Assembly: GCF_004521965.1 (NCBI RefSeq) | Contig: NZ_SDGK01000080.1 | Location: forward strand, 1-64,000 | Direction: 5' to 3' | Length of the DNA stretch: 64,000 bases | Source: Weissella cibaria | GTDB lineage: Bacteria; Bacillota; Bacilli; Lactobacillales; Lactobacillaceae | In this document: piece after piece, positions 8,295 to 18,127 of the stretch | How positions within the stretch are numbered: the first letter of the stretch is position 1 | How the letters are laid out: each line of letters opens with the position of its first letter | The notes under the pieces: generated by a model | What the model was told of the DNA's origin: nothing | Seen by the model: only the letters and a program-made list of their open reading frames with translations | Database searches by the model: none | Position numbers and translations under genes: made by a program

Positions 8295-8732
8295 TTAATT
8301 AACACTAAATTCCAACCGTAACGTATAGTCACCAAGAACCGTTTCACCAGTTAACAAAGAATAAGCGATTTCAACAATGCCATTATCGAAAGAATCAGCC
8401 ACGTTTGCTGATAAAGTTGTTGTTTGAACATCAAGGAGCATTGAACCTTGGGCTGTGGTGTAACGAGTGGGGATGGTTTGCTCGGCCATAAATCGCAAAT
8501 GAGTGGCATTTTCGCCAGAACGCTTTAGCGACACTTCACCATCAGGACGCACTTTGAACGTGACGGGGGTCTCAAACCCTGCTTGGTGTTCGGTATAGCG
8601 TAAGTAGGCTGTGCCATTCATTTCGATAAGGGTGCCTGTTTCTGTAAAAGTAAAGGTCTCTTTATCACCATCTTGTTGGATAGTTGTTTGTAATTTTACT
8701 GATACGGGTCGTTCGTTGTTAGTGGTAGACAT
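8295..8732 (-). CDS. DUF1934 (YwiB-like) beta-barrel protein
   Basis: 145-residue cytoplasmic protein of the DUF1934/YwiB family, small calycin-like beta-barrels of unknown function. Alternating polar/hydrophobic strands, the FTETGTLIEMNGTAYLRY region and the C-terminal YTLRLEFSVN strand fit the family. No signal peptide or TM segment. Start ATG 8732 has TAAGGAG upstream on the minus strand. It is divergent from the HD-domain gene; a minus-strand TATAAT lies around 8765-8771. Function is not established; family call is by overall pattern. Confidence 0.72.
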   Translation of the reverse strand: MSTTNNERPVSVKLQTTIQQDGDKETFTFTETGTLIEMNGTAYLRYTEHQAGFETPVTFKVRPDGEVSLKRSGENATHLRFMAEQTIPTRYTTAQGSMLLDVQTTTLSANVADSFDNGIVEIAYSLLTGETVLGDYTLRLEFSVN

Positions 8733-8828
8733 ATAAAATCTCCTTATAAAATCCTATTGCACCTATTATACAGGCTTTTGTACGTTATAATGTAAGAAAC
8801 AAGTAATCTGACAAATCAGAAAGGCGTT

Positions 8829-10196
8829 GTGGCAATCATGATGACAACAGTAAAAGAGAAGGTTTTCCGTGACCCGGTGCATAACTTTATTCGTGTACAA
8901 GATCAGGTTATTCTTGACTTGATCGGCACCACCGAGTTTCAACGGTTGCGACGTATCAAGCAGTTGGGCGTTGCCAGTGCCGTCTTCCACGGTGCGGAAC
9001 ACTCACGATTTTCACATTCATTAGGGGTCTATGAAATTGCACGGCAATTTGCCGACCACCTTGAGAAGTTTTTTTCTTCTAAGGAACCCGGGGATGGCTT
9101 GTGGGATGCAAATGAACGCTTGGTGTTGTTGAGTGCGGCGCTGCTGCATGATTTAGGTCACGGTCCATACTCCCACACGTTCGAACATATTTTTAATACT
9201 GATCATGAAGCTTATACGCAACAAATTATTTTGTCACCAGAAACAGAAATTCACCAAGTGTTGGCTAGAGTGGCACCTGATTTTCCGGCCAAGGTAGCGA
9301 GTGTGATTGCCAAGACCTATCCGAACCCGCAAGTGGTGCAGTTGATTTCAAGTCAAATCGATGCCGACCGGATGGATTATCTGTTACGGGATGCTTATTA
9401 TTCTGGTGCAACGTACGGTGAATTTGATTTGTCACGCATTATTCACGTGATGCGTCCTTATGAGGGCGGGATCGCCTTCGATCAAAAAGGGATGTATGCC
9501 ATTGAAGACTATGTGGTCTCACGCTACCAAATGTACGTGCAGGTGTATTTCCACCCAGTGTCACGTTCGTTTGAGGTGTTACTACAACACATACTAGAAC
9601 GTGCGAAGTGCTTGTATGATGAGAGTAAGGCAGATCCACGTATTTCAGCGGATTTCATTTCGCCAGCCTTACAACCGCTCTTCGCCGGCGAAATGACGCT
9701 ACAACAATACTTGATGTTAGATGACTCAGTCATGCTGGCTAATATTAGCGAATGGCGCTTGGCGGACGATGCGATTTTAGCTGATTTGGCAACGCGTTTC
9801 TTGGATCGTAAACCACTGAAGTCGATTTTGATTGAAGATGACGCACGTAATTTGTTACCAGCGATTACGAAATTGATTTCATCGGCTGGGTTTGATGAGC
9901 GCTATTACACCGCAGAAAATGATAGTTATGACTTGCCGTATGATGCCTATAATCCGCGTGATAAAAAGCCACGAACTCAAATTGAATTAATTCAACCAGC
10001 TGGTGAATTGGTTGAATTGTCAACGCAAAGTGCGCTGGTTGAAGCGATGACAGGCCGTATCTTTGGTAATGCCCGCTTCTTCTTCCCACGTGAGATGATG
10101 AGTGAACATGCTGTTGACGATGTCATGGCGCCACTTTACAATGAATTCCAGCGATATGTGCATAACGAAACACTGATTGCACCAGTAACTAAATAA
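8829..10196 (+). CDS. HD-domain phosphohydrolase (YwfO-like)
   Basis: Metal-dependent HD-superfamily phosphohydrolase; characterised relatives such as Enterococcus EF1143 act on dNTPs, so a role in nucleotide pool control is likely by family. 455 residues. Metal ligands: His in AEHSRFSHSLGVYE and the HD pair in LLHDLGHGPYSH (about 96-107), plus Asp in IDADRMDYLLRDA (about 180). It begins with VFRDPVHNFI, a signature of this family. Start uncertain: GTG 8829, or ATG 8838/8841, with GAAAGG at 8819-8824. TATAAT at 8785-8790 is a plausible -10. Confidence 0.88.
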   Translation: MAIMMTTVKEKVFRDPVHNFIRVQDQVILDLIGTTEFQRLRRIKQLGVASAVFHGAEHSRFSHSLGVYEIARQFADHLEKFFSSKEPGDGLWDANERLVLLSAALLHDLGHGPYSHTFEHIFNTDHEAYTQQIILSPETEIHQVLARVAPDFPAKVASVIAKTYPNPQVVQLISSQIDADRMDYLLRDAYYSGATYGEFDLSRIIHVMRPYEGGIAFDQKGMYAIEDYVVSRYQMYVQVYFHPVSRSFEVLLQHILERAKCLYDESKADPRISADFISPALQPLFAGEMTLQQYLMLDDSVMLANISEWRLADDAILADLATRFLDRKPLKSILIEDDARNLLPAITKLISSAGFDERYYTAENDSYDLPYDAYNPRDKKPRTQIELIQPAGELVELSTQSALVEAMTGRIFGNARFFFPREMMSEHAVDDVMAPLYNEFQRYVHNETLIAPVTK

Positions 10197-10241
10197 GGTA
10201 GGCTAAGCGCTGCCGGACTAAACCGTTTATGGGGGATAAAT

Positions 10242-11078
10242 ATGACAATTAAGCTAATTACAATTGATATTGATGACACATTGGTGAATACAGCCAAGCA
10301 AGTCACGCCACGCGTGAAGGCAGCTTTGAACGAAGCAACAGCGCAAGGCGTTAAAGTTGTGCTGACGACAGGGCGTCCTTTGCCGGGCGTTCAAGAATAC
10401 TTGGATGAATTGGGATTGAACAATCGTGATGACCAGTATGCAGTGACGTATAACGGTGGCGTTGTGCAAACTACTTCAGGTAAGGCGCTGGGCGGTCAAG
10501 AGTTGTCGTACGACGATTATCTGACGTTGCGTGAAGTGGCCAATGACTTGGGAGCGTATCTGCAAGTTGAAACATTGGATGCTGCGTATACGACGGATGA
10601 CACAATCAACTATTGGGCAAGTCGTGAAAACTTCTTGATTAAGATGCCTTTGCATGTGACGGATATGGCTGAGATGGATCCAAATGACCATTATGTTAAG
10701 TTCATGTTTATCGGTGACGAAGCAGACGTGGATCGCTGGCGTGAAGCACTGCCACAATCCATTCGTGATAAGTACTATATCGTCAAGTCAACGCCCCAGC
10801 ATTTGGAGTTTATGCACAAGGATGCTACGAAGGGGAGCGGGTTGTTGGCACTAGCAGAATTGCTGGGCATCGACCGATCAGAGACCATGGCATTGGGCGA
10901 CCAACAAAACGATCTGACAATGATTGAGGCGGCTGGTTTGGGTGTTGCCATGGGAAATGCGGTACCTGAGGTGAAGGCGATTGCAGACGTTGAAACCACG
11001 ACACAAAATGAAGATGGCGTTGGTGTGGCAGTCGAAAAATGGGTTCTTGGTCGAGATGTGCCGGAATTAGCGGATTAA
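10242..11078 (+). CDS. Cof-type HAD-IIB phosphatase
   Basis: Cytoplasmic haloacid-dehalogenase-fold phosphatase, Cof/YidA type, acting on sugar phosphates or similar small substrates. 278 residues. Motif I IDIDDTLVN at the N terminus, motif II TTGRP, C2B cap in the middle, Lys in DATKGSGL (motif III) and motif IV ALGDQQNDLTMIEAAGLGVAMGNA. Start ATG has GGGGGATAAAT upstream. It lies 45 bp behind the HD phosphohydrolase and is probably co-transcribed. Substrate cannot be deduced from sequence. Confidence 0.9.
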   Translation: MTIKLITIDIDDTLVNTAKQVTPRVKAALNEATAQGVKVVLTTGRPLPGVQEYLDELGLNNRDDQYAVTYNGGVVQTTSGKALGGQELSYDDYLTLREVANDLGAYLQVETLDAAYTTDDTINYWASRENFLIKMPLHVTDMAEMDPNDHYVKFMFIGDEADVDRWREALPQSIRDKYYIVKSTPQHLEFMHKDATKGSGLLALAELLGIDRSETMALGDQQNDLTMIEAAGLGVAMGNAVPEVKAIADVETTTQNEDGVGVAVEKWVLGRDVPELAD

Positions 11079-11158
11079 CCGAGAATAATATTTGCCAAAA
11101 TGCCTGAAATATTGTAAGATAAAACATTGAGTAAGACCGCGAAAGGACGTGCAGTGAT

Positions 11159-11752
11159 TTGGCATTAACACAATTTGACGGCCAAAATAAGGCTGAGCTT
11201 TCAATGATTGAAGTTGCTCGTGCGATTTTGTCTGACCGTCATGACACCATGGCGTTTAGTGATTTGTTGAATGAAGTACAATCATTCACTGGTAAGACGG
11301 ACGAAGAGATTCGTGCGCGCTTGGCACAATTTTACACTGATTTGAATATTGACGGTTCATTCATTTCTTTGGGTGATAACGTTTGGGGGCTTCGTTCATG
11401 GTACCCAATCGACTCAATCGATGAAGCTGTTCACTTGGATCTTGAAGAAGAAGAAGGTCAACCAAAGAAGAAGAAGCGTAAGAAGATCAATGCATTCTTG
11501 GCAGACGTTGCGGATGATGACGATGTTATCGACTACAACGATGATGATCCTGAAGACGATGATTTCGGTGACATTGAAGAAGAAGACGAGACGGCAACTG
11601 CATCAGATGATGATGACGATTCAGATGACGACGATGAAGACGATTCAGATGACAACTTCGGTAATGACGAAGTTGCTGGTGGCATCGGCGAAGAAATCGG
11701 TGGCATCGCCCCGGTCGACGACGACTACGGCTCAGGTGACATCGAGCGTTAA
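11159..11752 (+). CDS. rpoE: RNA polymerase delta subunit
   Basis: Firmicute-specific RNA polymerase delta subunit, which speeds recycling and lowers affinity for nucleic acid. 197 residues: folded HARE-HTH-like N-terminal domain (about 1-90, [28 protein letters not shown]) and a long disordered acidic C-terminal tail of Asp/Glu (about 115-175). Start is TTG at 11159 with GAAAGGA 12 bases upstream; no in-frame ATG is nearer. Elsewhere in Bacilli rpoE directly precedes pyrG; here pnuC lies between. An open frame on the same strand at 11349-11759 is an artefact of the GAT/GAC repeats. Confidence 0.93.
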   Translation: MALTQFDGQNKAELSMIEVARAILSDRHDTMAFSDLLNEVQSFTGKTDEEIRARLAQFYTDLNIDGSFISLGDNVWGLRSWYPIDSIDEAVHLDLEEEEGQPKKKKRKKINAFLADVADDDDVIDYNDDDPEDDDFGDIEEEDETATASDDDDDSDDDDEDDSDDNFGNDEVAGGIGEEIGGIAPVDDDYGSGDIER

Positions 11753-11768
11753 TTTTTAATTAACGCTA

Positions 11769-11802
11769 AAAACGCATGGCTGTGATGGCTATGTGTTTTT
11801 TT
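11769..11802 (+). terminator. rpoE terminator
   Basis: AAACGCATGGC / GCTATGTGTTT hairpin with G-U pairs and seven T. Confidence 0.75.
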
Positions 11803-11820
11803 GTGATTGTTAAAACGTTT

Positions 11821-11849
11821 TTGCATTTTCTTAAGAATTCCCGTAAACT
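11821..11849 (+). promoter_or_regulatory. pnuC promoter
   Basis: TTGCAT (11821-11826), 17-bp spacer, TAAACT (11844-11849), placed after the rpoE terminator and about 108 bp before pnuC, leaving a structured leader. Confidence 0.62.
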
Positions 11850-11869
11850 GGTAAAGTTGCTTTTTTAGA

Positions 11870-11950
11870 GGTGACCGCGAGAAAGCCCTCGCGTAATAAA
11901 GTAAAGCGTGCGCGGTAAACCGCACGTTAATTAAGAACCGGAAGAGAGGT
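11870..11950 (+). promoter_or_regulatory. Structured pnuC leader, candidate NAD+-II (pnuC-type) riboswitch
   Basis: Hairpin A: CGCGAG / CTCGCG (11876-11893, loop AAAGCC). Linker TAATAAAGTAAAG. Hairpin B: CGTG...CACG around CGGTAAACCG (11907-11926). ACCGCG (11875-11880) is also complementary to CGCGGT (11911-11916), so A and B can exclude each other. CCTC in the 3' arm of A can pair with GAGG of the ribosome binding site at 11944-11949. NAD+-II riboswitches are known upstream of pnuC in Lactobacillales; I infer the match from position and layout and could not compare with the covariance model. Confidence 0.5.
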
Positions 11951-11957
11951 ATTCATT

Positions 11958-12752
11958 ATGAATGCACCACAAACGTCCCCAAAGTTTTCTTGGGAACACG
12001 TCGCTAAAATCTTTAAGCCATCATGGTACGTCGAACAAATGAAGGGCTGGGCAACAGCTTCATATATGTTGTTGATGTTCGGTTTTGGTTTTCTGATTAG
12101 TCAAACGATTGCTAACCCAGTTACGGGGATAGCTGTTTGGACGTTGATTGCCGCTTTGCTAGGGTTTACGACAACTTTGGCAATTACGAATGCCCGACCT
12201 GTGAATGGTATCTTAGGATTAGTTTCAGCCCTTGTATACATTGGTTTGGCAATTGAAGCGCACAATCCAGCAGATGCAATTTTGCAATTCGTTTATATTA
12301 TTTTGTTGGATTTGCCAGTTATTTTAATGCCGTCATGGTCCAAGGATGTGGCCATGAATGTACGTAAGCTTAGTGAAGTGAAAGATCGTGGCGAAAAGAT
12401 GACCTTTGCTAAGACACGAACGTTCTTCGCTTTGGTCTTTGTCTTGTCATTTGTGGCCCTGTACTTTTTCGAAATTTACATCACCCACTCACCACGTCCG
12501 TTGATTGACGCGGGTGCAGCTGCTATCGGAATCACTGGGGCAGTGTTGACGACGCTCCGCTTTTCGGAGGCTTACTACATGTGGTTCCTACAGGGAATCG
12601 CACAAGTCGTCTTGTGGGGGATGACCGCCGCACAAGGGGATGCCTCATTGGTCTTGTTCTTTACGTACATGTTGTACATGGGAAACGACGTCATCGCCTT
12701 CTTTGCTTCACCATGGTTTAAGAAGAGTTTGCGTGTTGCAGATAAGGACTAA
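11958..12752 (+). CDS. pnuC: Nicotinamide riboside transporter PnuC
   Basis: SWEET-fold membrane permease importing nicotinamide riboside, an NAD precursor these fastidious bacteria cannot make. 264 residues with seven hydrophobic helices (for example MLLMFGFGFLISQTI, ALLGFTTTLAITNAR, YIILLDLPVILM, FALVFVLSFVALYFF). The segment GMTAAQGDASLVLFFTYMLY near the C terminus fits the family. Start ATG with GAGAGG 8 bases upstream. Preceded by its own promoter and structured leader, so it is probably regulated by NAD+ level; inserted between rpoE and pyrG. Confidence 0.9.
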   Translation: MNAPQTSPKFSWEHVAKIFKPSWYVEQMKGWATASYMLLMFGFGFLISQTIANPVTGIAVWTLIAALLGFTTTLAITNARPVNGILGLVSALVYIGLAIEAHNPADAILQFVYIILLDLPVILMPSWSKDVAMNVRKLSEVKDRGEKMTFAKTRTFFALVFVLSFVALYFFEIYITHSPRPLIDAGAAAIGITGAVLTTLRFSEAYYMWFLQGIAQVVLWGMTAAQGDASLVLFFTYMLYMGNDVIAFFASPWFKKSLRVADKD

Positions 12753-12775
12753 AATCAATAATGTTGGCATTTATA

Positions 12776-12812
12776 TTGACTTACTTTGAAAAGGTGTGTA
12801 TTATTAAGTTCC
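12776..12812 (+). promoter_or_regulatory. pyrG promoter
   Basis: TTGACT (12776-12781), 17-bp spacer, TATTAT (12799-12804), then eight bases to GGGCTC at 12813, the expected transcription start for a CTP-sensitive pyrG leader. Confidence 0.8.
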
Positions 12813-14549
<1,737 letters not shown>

Positions 14550-14563
14550 TTTAGTTAATGCGA

Positions 14564-14601
14564 GAGCTCGTTTCCAACGATAGGAGACGGGTTCTTTTTT
14601 T
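14564..14601 (+). terminator. pyrG terminator
   Basis: GAGCTCGTTTCC / GGAGACGGGTTC hairpin with seven T. Confidence 0.75.
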
Positions 14602-14696
14602 ATGAAGACTGAATTTCTCAATATTTCGTCATAAAACTAGCCAAACTGATAATTTTAAAGTAATGTTTACGCCTTGCGCCGGAATGGCAAGTTTCC

Positions 14697-14725
14697 TTGT
14701 TATTGGTGTATCTGTACTGTAAAAT
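14697..14725 (+). promoter_or_regulatory. murA promoter; long leader follows
   Basis: TTGTTA (14697-14702), 17-bp spacer, TAAAAT (14720-14725). From here to the murA start lie about 140 bases without a gene; the G-rich run GGGGGGG near 14837-14843 faces ACCCC and could form a small hairpin, but no known regulatory RNA is recognised. Confidence 0.55.
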
Positions 14726-14873
14726 TGACAAAGAATGTTATCCAGGTGATGAGAAAACATCCTAATCGGCGATAGTCGATTGGTAACTGTGGTAACAGAC
14801 AATAATTAATGAAATGAATGGGCCTGAACGGGCGTAGGGGGGGCAACCCCTGTTAATAAAAAGGGTGAAAATA

Positions 14874-16136
14874 ATGAAGAAATTGGTTATCCATGGTGGT
14901 CGACGCCTGAGTGGCGAAGTGACTATCGGTGGCGCAAAGAATTCAACAGTGGCATTGATTCCGGCGGCGATTCTAGCAGAAACGCCAGTGAAGTTTGATA
15001 GTGTGCCTGATATTTTAGATGTATACAACTTGCAAGTGATTTTGGAATCAATGAACGTCACGTCAACATTTAAGGGTGGCGAATTGATGATTGACCCAAC
15101 TGAAATTGTCGAAGCAAAATTGCCTTCGACGGCGATTAAGTCTTTGCGTGCCTCATATTACTTTATGGGTTCTTTGCTTGGCCGTTTTGGTCGCGCAACG
15201 GTAACGTTCCCTGGTGGGGATAACATTGGGCCACGACCAATTGACCAACACATTAAAGGGTTTGAAGCGCTTGGTGCGAAGGTTCGCGAAGAAAATGATA
15301 CGGTCTACATCACAGCCGACGATGGACTAAAGGGTGCTCGTATTTTCTTGGATATGGTATCAGTAGGTGCAACCATGAACATCATCTTGGCTGCTGTACA
15401 CGCTGAAGGAACAACGATTCTGGAAAATGCAGCCCGTGAGCCTGAAATTATCGATTTGGCAACGTTCTTGAACAACATGGGTGCACAAATTCGTGGAGCT
15501 GGTACGGATGTCATTCGAATTACTGGTGTGCCTAAGCTAGAGTCAAAGAATACGCACACGATTATTCCTGATCGTATTGAAGCGGGAACTTATTTGGCGT
15601 TGGCTGCGGCGCAAGGTGATGGGGTTTTGGTTAAGAATGTTATTCCAGAACACTTAGAATCGTTTACGGCTAAAATGATTGAGATGGGTGTGCAATTGGA
15701 TGTACGTGAAGATAGTATTTACGTACCGAAGTCAGAAAACCTGACACCAATTCACATTAAGACAGCGCCATTCCCTGGTTTTGCCACTGACTTGCAACAA
15801 CCGATTACGGCATTGCTAACATTAGCTGATGGTGAAAGCGTGATTACGGACACGGTTTATCCAGAGCGCACACGCCACATTCCAGAACTGCAAAAGTTAG
15901 GTGTGGCAATTGAAAACCCTGAATATGGTCAAATCACGGTTACTAAGAGTAATAACTTCCATGGCGCTAGTGTGGCTGCTGCTGAAATTCGTGCGGGTGC
16001 TTCATTGGTCACTGCTGGCCTAATGGCAGATGGCATTACAGAAGTAACCAATGCTGAGCACGTTTTGCGTGGTTACGATCACATCATCCACAAGTTAACG
16101 ATGTTGAATGCTGACATTCAAATTGTGGAAGATTAA
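14874..16136 (+). CDS. murA: UDP-GlcNAc 1-carboxyvinyltransferase MurA with Asp at the Cys position
   Basis: Catalyses the first committed step of peptidoglycan synthesis: transfer of enolpyruvate from PEP to UDP-GlcNAc. 420 residues, two inside-out alpha/beta barrels; Lys22-Asn23 equivalent in GGAKNST, UDP-GlcNAc site in RIEAGTYLA, and the active loop [14 protein letters not shown]. In most MurA the loop reads GGC; here residue 116 is Asp (codon 15219-15221). Asp at this site is known in mycobacterial and some other MurA, which are active and insensitive to fosfomycin. Start ATG 14874 with AAGGG at 14861-14865; GTG 14865 is an in-frame alternative. Follows pyrG, as in lactobacilli. Confidence 0.94.
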   Translation: MKKLVIHGGRRLSGEVTIGGAKNSTVALIPAAILAETPVKFDSVPDILDVYNLQVILESMNVTSTFKGGELMIDPTEIVEAKLPSTAIKSLRASYYFMGSLLGRFGRATVTFPGGDNIGPRPIDQHIKGFEALGAKVREENDTVYITADDGLKGARIFLDMVSVGATMNIILAAVHAEGTTILENAAREPEIIDLATFLNNMGAQIRGAGTDVIRITGVPKLESKNTHTIIPDRIEAGTYLALAAAQGDGVLVKNVIPEHLESFTAKMIEMGVQLDVREDSIYVPKSENLTPIHIKTAPFPGFATDLQQPITALLTLADGESVITDTVYPERTRHIPELQKLGVAIENPEYGQITVTKSNNFHGASVAAAEIRAGASLVTAGLMADGITEVTNAEHVLRGYDHIIHKLTMLNADIQIVED

Positions 16137-16170
16137 TTTACGTTAATCACAGCTTTAAATTTTAAAAATT

Positions 16171-16216
16171 AAACCGTCTTTACGACCGGAATGACGCGTC
16201 GTGAGGGCGGTTTTGT
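16171..16216 (+). terminator. murA terminator
   Basis: AAACCGTC...GGGCGGTTT outer stem with inner ACGAC/GTCGT stem, followed by a short T run. Confidence 0.65.
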
Positions 16217-16249
16217 TATGATTCTATTAATTTTCTGCTACCGTGTTAC

Positions 16250-16278
16250 TTGCTAATTACTTGTTAACAAGATATGAT
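16250..16278 (+). promoter_or_regulatory. cshA promoter
   Basis: TTGCTA (16250-16255), 17-bp spacer, TATGAT (16273-16278). It produces a leader of about 130 bases before cshA. Confidence 0.65.
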
Positions 16279-16377
16279 AGATAAGTTACAAAAAGGACTG
16301 TTGCCAAAATCAAACGCAGTATGGATGCCGGATTGTGTCTAGTTTGAATTTTGTTCGTAGTTCGCGATATATAGAGC

Positions 16378-16397
16378 GCGATTGACTCCGCAATCGC
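16378..16397 (+). promoter_or_regulatory. Hairpin next to the cshA ribosome binding site
   Basis: GCGATTG / CAATCGC, a perfect 7-bp stem with loop ACTCCG, ends four bases before TGGAGGA. The loop CTCC is complementary to GGAG of the ribosome binding site, so the leader could control translation; this is inference. Confidence 0.45.
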
Positions 16398-16413
16398 AAC
16401 TGGAGGAAATATT

Positions 16414-17982
16414 TTGAAGTTTTCAGAGTTGGGTCTATCACAAGACCTATTGACGGCCATTGAGAAGCATGGCTATGTAGAGGCCACGCCAATCCAGGAA
16501 CAGACGATTCCTTTGACTTTAGCTGGTAAGGACGTTATCGGTCAAGCCCAAACGGGAACCGGTAAGACGGCCGCTTTCGGATTGCCAATCTTGAACATGA
16601 TTGACACTGATAGCAACCAAGTACAAGCACTTGTTGTCTCACCAACACGTGAATTGGCTATTCAAACACAAGATGAGCTATTCAAGTTGGGACGCGATAA
16701 GCGTGTTAAGGTACAAGCTGTCTTTGGTGGTGCTGATATTCGCCGCCAAATCAACGGTTTGAGCCATGGTGCTCACATCGTTGTTGGAACACCTGGTCGT
16801 TTGATCGACCACATCAACCGTGGCACGATCAACTTATCAAACGTTAAGACTTTGGTCTTGGACGAAGCTGACGAAATGTTGAACATGGGATTCTTGGAAG
16901 ACATCGAGTCTATCTTGAAGGCTGTTCCTGATCAACGTCAAACGTTGTTGTTCTCAGCAACGATGCCACCTGCTATCAAGCGTATTGGTGTGCAATTTAT
17001 GACGGAACCAGAGCACATTCAAATCGCTGCCAAGGAATTGACAACTGATTTGGTTGAGCAATACTACGTTCGCGTGCGTGACTTTGAAAAGTTTGACACG
17101 TTGACGCACATCTTGGATGTTCAACAACCTAAGTTGGCCATTTTGTTTGGTCGTACAAAGCGCCGTGTTGATGAATTGACACGTGGTTTGGAATTGCGTG
17201 GCTTTAACGCTGCTGGTATCCACGGTGACTTGACGCAACAAAAGCGTTCACAAGTTTTGAAGCAATTTAAGAATGGTGAAATCAAGATTTTGGTTGCCAC
17301 TGACGTTGCTGCGCGTGGATTGGACGTTTCAGGTGTTGACTACGTTTACAACTTTGACATTCCACAAGATTCAGAATCATACGTTCACCGTATCGGCCGT
17401 ACTGGTCGTGCTGGTGCGCACGGAACTTCTGTAACGTTCATCTCAAATGCTGAAATGGACTACTTGAAGGACATTGAAAAGTTGACTAAGAAGCGTATGT
17501 TGCCATTGAAGCCACCTACTCGTGAAGAGGCATTGGCTGGTCGTATGTCAGTTGCAGCTGATTCAGTTGAAGCAGTTATTGCAGCAACTTCAGGATCAGT
17601 TGATTCAGAAGTTATCGATACTTTGGTTGAAAAGTACGATGCAAAGACTTTGGCTACAGCATTGTTGGGAGCTGTTGCAAACGTTTCAGAGATGGATGCT
17701 GAATTCACGTTGTCACGTGAGCGTCCATTGCCACGTAAGCGTTCAGGCTTCGGTGGTGGTTCACGCAATGGTGGTGGCTACCGTGGTCGTCGTGATGGCG
17801 ATCGTCGTGGCGGTGGTTACCGTGGTCGTCGTGATGGTGGTCGCGATGGCGAACGCGGACAACGCGAACGTCGTTCGTTCGACCGCGGTGCCCGCACCGG
17901 TTCAGGTGATCGTTCACAACGTGGTCGCTCAGGTGCACCACGTCGTCAATCACGTGACTTTGTCATTAAGAATAACGATTAA
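16414..17982 (+). CDS. cshA: DEAD-box RNA helicase CshA
   Basis: ATP-dependent RNA helicase acting in mRNA turnover, ribosome assembly and cold adaptation. 522 residues. Q motif (about 20-28), motif I AQTGTGKT, Ia PTRELA, II DEAD in VLDEADEML, III SAT, then helicase C domain with ARGLD and HRIGRTGRAG. After residue 430 comes a basic Arg/Gly-rich tail with repeated GYRGRRDG units, an RNA-binding extension. Start is TTG 16414 with GGAGGA six bases upstream. Strong codon bias indicates high expression. Confidence 0.94.
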   Translation: MKFSELGLSQDLLTAIEKHGYVEATPIQEQTIPLTLAGKDVIGQAQTGTGKTAAFGLPILNMIDTDSNQVQALVVSPTRELAIQTQDELFKLGRDKRVKVQAVFGGADIRRQINGLSHGAHIVVGTPGRLIDHINRGTINLSNVKTLVLDEADEMLNMGFLEDIESILKAVPDQRQTLLFSATMPPAIKRIGVQFMTEPEHIQIAAKELTTDLVEQYYVRVRDFEKFDTLTHILDVQQPKLAILFGRTKRRVDELTRGLELRGFNAAGIHGDLTQQKRSQVLKQFKNGEIKILVATDVAARGLDVSGVDYVYNFDIPQDSESYVHRIGRTGRAGAHGTSVTFISNAEMDYLKDIEKLTKKRMLPLKPPTREEALAGRMSVAADSVEAVIAATSGSVDSEVIDTLVEKYDAKTLATALLGAVANVSEMDAEFTLSRERPLPRKRSGFGGGSRNGGGYRGRRDGDRRGGGYRGRRDGGRDGERGQRERRSFDRGARTGSGDRSQRGRSGAPRRQSRDFVIKNND

Positions 17983-17987
17983 TAAAG

Positions 17988-18016
17988 AAGGCTGGTTGCA
18001 TGACCGGCCTTTTTTT
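17988..18016 (+). terminator. cshA terminator
   Basis: AAGGCTGGT / GACCGGCCTT hairpin with T run. Confidence 0.82.
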
Positions 18017-18127
18017 GCGCAAAAATTTTGAATAGCAAACCAGATTTCTCAGCACAAGTTCTCTTTTTTATGCACGGTAATCGGGGTATAATGAGACAAT
18101 AATTTACGGACTGGGAGGTCGATTATA

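Noticed and set aside
11349-11759. 136-codon frame rich in Met/Thr inside rpoE
   Set aside because: Second frame of the GAT/GAC acidic tail of RNA polymerase delta; an artefact of the repeat codons.
17522-18031. Long frames in both strands over the cshA 3' end
   Set aside because: Caused by the repetitive Arg/Gly codons of the helicase tail; the real frame is cshA.
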